Below are positions 59,439 through 64,000 of a stretch of 64,000 bases of DNA, piece by piece. The stretch comes from Hymenobacter negativus. GTDB taxonomy: Bacteria > Bacteroidota > Bacteroidia > Cytophagales > Hymenobacteraceae. The stretch spans positions 310,001 through 374,000 of the forward strand of contig NZ_JAEDAE010000003.1 in assembly GCF_016056375.1 (NCBI RefSeq), written 5' to 3'. A program made the translations under genes and the position numbers. The first letter of the stretch is position 1. Each line of letters begins with the position of its first letter. The notes under the pieces are model-generated. The model saw only the letters and a program-made list of their open reading frames with translations. It made no database searches and was not told where the DNA came from.

Positions 59439-61223
59439 CTAGCGGCCTTGCAAACGGGCCAGTACTTCCTCCGTGGAGTAGCCCTGCACCTTCATTTCCT
59501 GGAAGCCGAACACGCGCACGGCCTCGTGCAGGGTGGCTAGGTCGGAGGTGAGCAGGGCCGGGGGAATGAAGTGCTGCTTTTCGGTCGGAATCTGGTAGAT
59601 GAAGCGGGCAAATTTCTGGAACTGGTCCAGGGTGGCATACATCAGCGTCGCTTCCTCGGCCGAGGAATAGAGCAGCGACAGCGTGCCAGCTGGGTGGCTG
59701 GCGGCCAGCTCGGGCCGCTCGTGTTCCTGCAGGGTCTGGAGGAAGTTTTCTAGGATAACCTGGTTGGTGTTGGCCCCCAGCAGCACCACGGCGGCGCGCT
59801 TGCTCTTGCGGTCGCGGCGCTCGAAGTGCATAGCCGTAGCTAGGCGCAGCACTTCGGTGGGATAGGCGGCGCGCGTCACGTCGAAATCGGCGGAGCGCAG
59901 CAGCTTCTTGGGGTGGAAATGGAATTGCTCGTTCTTGTTCTGGAAGCGGTTGGTACCCACAATCACCTGCTGGCCGCTGGCAATGCGCCGGAAGGTTTCC
60001 GTGGCCACGGCCTTGATATCTTCGATGAGCTGGCCGCGCATGGCCGGCAGCCCGCCCTGCGCTTCGGTGCGCTGAAACAGCGTCCAGGCCTCCTGGGCCA
60101 GCTGGTCAGTGAGGGTTTCGAGGTAGTAGGAGCCGGCGGCGGGGTCCTGCACGCGGCCCAGGCCGGCCTCTTCGCGCAGCAGCACCGAGAGGTTGCGCGC
60201 CAGTCGGGCCGAAAACTCGTTGGCCTCGGCAAACAGGCAGTCGAACGGGGCCACGGCCAGCGAATCGGCCCCGCCCAGCACGGCGCTCATGGCCTCGGTG
60301 GTGTGGCGCAGCAGGTTGGTGTGGGCGTCGAGGGTGGTCTGCGTCCAAGTGGCCGTCATGGCGTGGATGCGCAGGTTCGCGTTCAGCTCGGCCGGCAGGC
60401 AGAAGCCGTGCAGCAGCGTGGCCCATAGCCGACGCAGGGCACGCAGCTTGGCTATTTCGAGGAAGTAGCCGGGCATGATGGCTACGTGCAGGTGAATGGC
60501 GGCAGCTACTTCGGCGGCCGTGGTTTCGGCGTCGGGCAGCTCGGCCAGCAGGGCCGCGGCAGTGTTCAAACTAAAGGCAATCTGCTGGGAAGCCGTAGCG
60601 CCCCGGTTGCCGAAAAAGGCTCCGTTCACGGCCAGGGCGCGGAAATCGGGCATGCCAGTGGTCAGGCGCACGCAGCGGCGCAGGGCGGCGCGGTAGTCGG
60701 CCAGCTCGGCGCCCTCGGGCACGGGGCCGGGCGCGAAGCGCATGAACCCGCGCAGGGCGGTGCCGGGCGCGGCTTCTACCAGCTGGCTCAGGAGCTCGTC
60801 GGGGGCGGCCAGCACGGTGTAGCCCACGAAGGTGCTGGCCAGCGGCAGCTGCTCGGCCAGGTAGTGCACGGCTAGGGCCGGCACATCATGAATAATGAAG
60901 TGGATGCCGTCGGCCCCGTTGGTCAAGGCATTGGCCGCCTGGTCAATCTGAGCGCGGCCGTCGGTACCCCGGGGCACGGTCAGGGCCGGCACATTGAGCC
61001 AGGGCGCGAGGGGGTGGGGCAGGGGCGCGGGCGGGCCGCCGAGTGCCGCAAGTGCTTCGCGGTGGTAGAAGGGCTCCAGGCTGAAGCCGTCGGGCAGGGG
61101 CCAGCGCAGCGTGGCCGGGTCCTGGCCCTTGAGCTCGCGCGTGAGGCGGGCCTGCCACTCGGCAGTGGTGACGGCCGGAAATTCGGCGAAGGAAACGGGC
61201 GCGGCCGTGGGGGTATCGGACAT
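59439..61223 (-). CDS. mutA: Methylmalonyl-CoA mutase, small subunit
   Basis: A 594-residue partner of MutB. It has the barrel fold (about 20-430: LKGQDPATLRWPLPDGFSLE, then TATWTQTTLDAHTNLLRHTT and AVLGGADSLAVAPFDCLFAE) and a C-terminal flavodoxin-like part (about 440-594) without the DxHxxG cobalamin motif, as in all small subunits. It does not bind cofactor but stabilises the heterodimer. The ATG at 61223 excludes an extension of 21 residues with no family likeness. mutB follows downstream, separated by 217 bases. Confidence 0.92.
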   Translation of the reverse strand: MSDTPTAAPVSFAEFPAVTTAEWQARLTRELKGQDPATLRWPLPDGFSLEPFYHREALAALGGPPAPLPHPLAPWLNVPALTVPRGTDGRAQIDQAANALTNGADGIHFIIHDVPALAVHYLAEQLPLASTFVGYTVLAAPDELLSQLVEAAPGTALRGFMRFAPGPVPEGAELADYRAALRRCVRLTTGMPDFRALAVNGAFFGNRGATASQQIAFSLNTAAALLAELPDAETTAAEVAAAIHLHVAIMPGYFLEIAKLRALRRLWATLLHGFCLPAELNANLRIHAMTATWTQTTLDAHTNLLRHTTEAMSAVLGGADSLAVAPFDCLFAEANEFSARLARNLSVLLREEAGLGRVQDPAAGSYYLETLTDQLAQEAWTLFQRTEAQGGLPAMRGQLIEDIKAVATETFRRIASGQQVIVGTNRFQNKNEQFHFHPKKLLRSADFDVTRAAYPTEVLRLATAMHFERRDRKSKRAAVVLLGANTNQVILENFLQTLQEHERPELAASHPAGTLSLLYSSAEEATLMYATLDQFQKFARFIYQIPTEKQHFIPPALLTSDLATLHEAVRVFGFQEMKVQGYSTEEVLARLQGR

Positions 61224-61364
61224 AGGAGGAAAGCGGTTTTGGGGTCGGTAGAAGGGGTGGGTTCTGCCACTACGCGCCTTAGCCAAAACAGGCCGAAAGA
61301 TACCGCATGTCCCCCAAAGCCATCGGGCTCCGTCCTGCCCGCCCGCCCACCTGGGCCGGCGCAG

Positions 61365-61372
61365 TAGCTTTG
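61365..61372 (+). promoter_or_regulatory. Possible -7 box (TAGCTTTG)
   Basis: An exact TAnnTTTG match 43 bases before the ATG at 61416. The gene downstream at 62986 has the same octamer at a similar distance. Confidence 0.4.
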
Positions 61373-61415
61373 TCGCGCTCTTTTTAATTCCTTTTCGCCT
61401 GCCAACCCGCTTCTT

Positions 61416-62711
61416 ATGCCTTCAAAGCTATTCTACCTCCTGCTGAGTATTTGTTGGCTGGGCTGCACCACGGTGGTGCAGGCCCAGTCCGATTTTCGGA
61501 CAGGCTACATCCTGCCCCTCAGCGGCGATACTGTGCGCGGCCTGGCCGACTACCGCGGCGGAGTGCGCAGTGCCGAGCTCTGCCGCTTCCGGCCAACGGC
61601 AGGCGCCGAGGTAGTGGCCTACACCGCTGCTCAGCTGCGGGGCTATGGGTTTGCAGGCGGGCGGCACTACCGCCCGCAGCTGCTGGCGGCCATCGACAGC
61701 GTGCAGTACCAGGCCACCCCGCCGCCTCAGCTGGTGTTTATGGAGGTACTGGCTTCGGGGCCGCTCAACCTGTACCAGATGCGCAGCCACACGGGCGTCG
61801 ACCGGTTTTTTGTTGCTTCGGCAACCCAGGATACTTCCCGCCCAATTACCGAGCTCATTCCGCGCCGCAACCCCGGCTCCGATTATTTAACCCGCGCCTA
61901 TCTCCACGCCGGCCTGTACCGGGGCGTGCTCACGGGGCTCATGGCCGACTGCCCGGCCGTGCAGATAGCGGTAGCCAGTGTGCCTTTCACGGCCAGCGCC
62001 CTCACGGGCATTGTGCAGCGCTACAATGCCTGCCGGACCCCGGCAAGCGCACCTGCTCCCATGCGTTCGATGGCCCGCTCCGGCGAGCGGGTGCGGCTGG
62101 GAGTAGTGGCCGGGGTAGAAACAAGCCGTTTGACGGTGACCGGGGCGAGCTTTCTGGAGAAGGGAAATTTTGTGAGCACCCGGCCCGTCGTCGGGCTCGG
62201 CCTGACTGTTCCATTCGCCTCAATTAGCGAGAAGCTGAGCTTGCGGGCAGAAATGTTGGTTGAGAACCAACGCTACAGCGATGCATTTATCGGGGGAATC
62301 AACTATGGCCCCAGCACCTACGAGCAGGTCCGGCTTAACCTGACGTATCTGCGGGTGCCGCTGCTGCTGCGCTACACCTATCCTACGGGCAAAGTGCGGC
62401 CCTTTGCGCAGGCCGGCGTGAGCTATGCCCAACGCCTTCACTTCGATACGGCAGTGCAGCTGGGCCGCACCAACAGCGCCGGTACCGTCGAATACGACAC
62501 TGCTAAACCATTGGAGGACGCGGCCGGCAGCCTGATGAGCTACGAAATGGGACTGGCGGGCAGTCTGGGGGCACTTCTGCCAGCCATCGCCGGCCGGAGC
62601 CTCGCCTTGGAGCTGCGGGCTGAAAGCAGCTCTGGCCTCATAAATGCGTCGGGCATAAAAAGCTCGCAGCAGCGTTATTTTGCACTGCTGAGCTATGATT
62701 TGACCAAATAA
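61416..62711 (+). CDS. Outer-membrane beta-barrel protein, paralogue 1
   Basis: A 431-residue exported protein with a signal peptide (residues 1-24, cleaved near VQAQ). A beta-rich N-terminal domain (about 25-205: DFRTGYILPLSGDTVRGLAD) is followed by a PorT-like/outer-membrane barrel (about 225-431: RLGVVAGVETSRLTVTG, KLSLRAEMLVENQRYSD, YLRVPLLLRYTYPTGKVRPF, AQAGVSYA). The N-terminal domain is shared with the next gene. It may be involved in surface export; no ligand is known. Confidence 0.82.
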   Translation: MPSKLFYLLLSICWLGCTTVVQAQSDFRTGYILPLSGDTVRGLADYRGGVRSAELCRFRPTAGAEVVAYTAAQLRGYGFAGGRHYRPQLLAAIDSVQYQATPPPQLVFMEVLASGPLNLYQMRSHTGVDRFFVASATQDTSRPITELIPRRNPGSDYLTRAYLHAGLYRGVLTGLMADCPAVQIAVASVPFTASALTGIVQRYNACRTPASAPAPMRSMARSGERVRLGVVAGVETSRLTVTGASFLEKGNFVSTRPVVGLGLTVPFASISEKLSLRAEMLVENQRYSDAFIGGINYGPSTYEQVRLNLTYLRVPLLLRYTYPTGKVRPFAQAGVSYAQRLHFDTAVQLGRTNSAGTVEYDTAKPLEDAAGSLMSYEMGLAGSLGALLPAIAGRSLALELRAESSSGLINASGIKSSQQRYFALLSYDLTK

Positions 62712-62925
62712 TCGGGGGCGTTTCATACCCGTTTTCAGCCCGCGGCTTGTTGCCATTTCGGCTTAGTCTCACTACTTGCCGCTTCCTGTTTTGCACAGTG
62801 AAGGAACGCAGACCGGCCGCCCCGGCCTCCGTCTGATAAATTCTGGTTTCACGATAGTTCCCGCACGCGCACCTGCGCCAGGCCGAATCAGGCCATTGCA
62901 TAGGTGTTATGGTTGGTAACGGGCG

Positions 62926-62933
62926 TAGCTTTG
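62926..62933 (+). promoter_or_regulatory. Possible -7 box (TAGCTTTG)
   Basis: An exact TAnnTTTG match 52 bases before the ATG at 62986. The same octamer is found before the paralogue. Confidence 0.4.
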
Positions 62934-62985
62934 ACCCTGGTTTCCATTCCGGATATTTTTTCTACCCCCTTTTAACCTCGGGTTT

Positions 62986-64000
62986 ATGTTCAAGCAGTAC
63001 ATCACACTGTTCTCTTTTTTATTGTTGTCAGTGGTAGCGGCGCATCCTGCGCAGGCCCAGAGAAACTTTCGCCCCGGCTACATCGTGCGGCCCGCCGGCG
63101 ATAGCCTGCGAGGTGAAATTGATGTTCGGGGCCAGCAGCGAATGGGCCTGCTCTGCGTGTTCCGGGCCAATGCTGGCGCTGCGACTACCCAATACACCCC
63201 CACCGAATTGAAAGCCTATGGGCTGCAAAGCGGAGCCCGCTACGAAGCCTGCCAACTGCCGGGTGGCCTCACCACGGCTCCTGGCGGGGCTGCGCTGTCG
63301 TCCTCGCCCACCACGTTGTTCATGCAGCAACTGGTGCAGGGCAAAGCCAAGCTCTATTCCTATGTTGACGAAGGGGGAAATAGCCGCTACTTCTTCCGAA
63401 CCACCGACGGGCCGGTAGCCGAGGTGGTCCAAATCATCCAAAACGTGACCGTGAACGATGTGCTGGTGCAGCAAAAAAGCTACCCGTTTCGCCAAGTGCT
63501 GAGCAAGGCTTTCATCGATTGCCCGGTGGTGCAACCCATGCTGATTAAAGCCGAGTTAAAAGAATCGCAGCTTGTCGCCATCTTCAACCGCTACAATTCC
63601 TGTGCTCCTGGCCAGACCTCGACGGTGGCCACGGCCCGGCAAACTAAAGTTCACTTCGGTCTGGTGGCGGGTGTGCAAAGCGGTACTACCACGCTCGATG
63701 ATGAGGGCAAAGTAGATTTGAAATCGGGCACACGGCCAGTTTTCGGGGCCGCCCTGCTTCTCAATCCGGCCAGCTTCAACGAGCGGCTGGCCCTGCGCAT
63801 CGAACTGCTCTACCAGAAACAGCTTTACGAAGGCCAGTACCAGCGCAATAATGGCGTGGTAACCAACCTTAGTAGCAGCCGCAATGCGCAAATCGCGCTG
63901 CAAACGGTGCGTGTCCCCCTGATGCTCCGCTACACCCTGCCCAACGGCCTGGTGCGCCCCTATGCGCAGGTAGGCGCTGAAGTTTCAACGCTGCTCGATT
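62986..64000 (+). CDS. Outer-membrane beta-barrel protein, paralogue 2, 3'-truncated
   Basis: The frame runs open to the window edge (338 residues visible). It begins with a signal peptide (MFKQYITLFSFLLLSVVAAH and on, cleaved near AQAQ at about 25), followed by NFRPGYIVRPAGDSLRGEID, closely like the previous gene, and by the beginning of a similar barrel (VHFGLVAGVQSGTTTLD, RLALRIELLYQKQLYEG, TVRVPLMLRYTLPNGLVRPY). The end is missing. A tandem duplication is the simplest explanation. Confidence 0.8.
   Translation, partial: MFKQYITLFSFLLLSVVAAHPAQAQRNFRPGYIVRPAGDSLRGEIDVRGQQRMGLLCVFRANAGAATTQYTPTELKAYGLQSGARYEACQLPGGLTTAPGGAALSSSPTTLFMQQLVQGKAKLYSYVDEGGNSRYFFRTTDGPVAEVVQIIQNVTVNDVLVQQKSYPFRQVLSKAFIDCPVVQPMLIKAELKESQLVAIFNRYNSCAPGQTSTVATARQTKVHFGLVAGVQSGTTTLDDEGKVDLKSGTRPVFGAALLLNPASFNERLALRIELLYQKQLYEGQYQRNNGVVTNLSSSRNAQIALQTVRVPLMLRYTLPNGLVRPYAQVGAEVSTLLD

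Overview
The window comes from a GC-rich member of the Bacteroidota, most likely Hymenobacter or a close relative. The evidence is three SBBP-repeat proteins (two or three ending in type IX secretion sorting domains), outer-membrane proteins of Bacteroidota-type families (DUF5916, DUF5723, PorT-like barrels), TAnnTTTG-type promoter boxes instead of sigma70 boxes, almost no Shine-Dalgarno sequences, and the dispersed intergenic palindromes typical of these genomes. It reads as ordinary chromosome: no phage, plasmid, insertion sequence, CRISPR array, rRNA or tRNA was seen.

Layout. 1-9980: a 5'-truncated pyruvate dehydrogenase (quinone)-like TPP enzyme, a SirB1-family protein, an aldo/keto reductase, an alpha/beta hydrolase with an AraC regulator, a redoxin, a phosphopantetheinyl transferase, a WD40 protein, a DivIVA-like coiled-coil protein and FolB. 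10100-13530: a BlaI/BlaR1-type pair behind three near-identical operators. 13695-25863: envelope genes (DUF5916 barrel, M1-like peptidase, CLC chloride/proton antiporter, DUF5723 barrel, beta-propeller, GT87-like glycosyltransferase, L,D-transpeptidase) and MeaB, the methylmalonyl-CoA mutase chaperone. 26041-34549: a YncE-propeller/phosphoesterase lipoprotein, DUF2461 and DUF6702 proteins, the dxr-rseP operon and two GAF-domain paralogues. 34648-40923: a geranylgeranyl-reductase-like flavoprotein, a propeller lipoprotein, an AraC regulator with a TetX-like monooxygenase, and a SulP transporter. 40929-47084: gltB-gltD, encoding glutamate synthase, where gltB carries an in-frame amber codon before a conserved-looking tail. 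47768-57047: a degenerate J-domain membrane protein, an ankyrin protein, a TonB-like protein, DUF1304, three SBBP proteins and a low-GC orphan. 57062-64000: mutA-mutB, encoding both subunits of methylmalonyl-CoA mutase, then two tandem outer-membrane barrel paralogues, the last cut by the window edge.

How the genes work together. MutA, MutB and MeaB form the B12-dependent methylmalonyl-CoA pathway, although meaB lies about 37 kb from mutAB. GltB and GltD assimilate ammonia. Dxr feeds isoprenoid synthesis and RseP is an intramembrane protease. BlaI and the M56 protein look like a proteolysis-relieved repressor circuit.

The main non-gene feature is a set of intergenic inverted repeats from at least five families. 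Several sit between cistrons of probable operons (gltB/gltD, mutA/mutB, dxr/rseP, rseP/DUF6702) or between convergent genes. I see no clearly new multi-gene system. The best leads are the gltB amber codon, the triple BlaI operator with a chimeric M56 sensor, the AraC/TetX-like pair, the operon-internal palindromes and the homogenised 3' ends of two SBBP genes.
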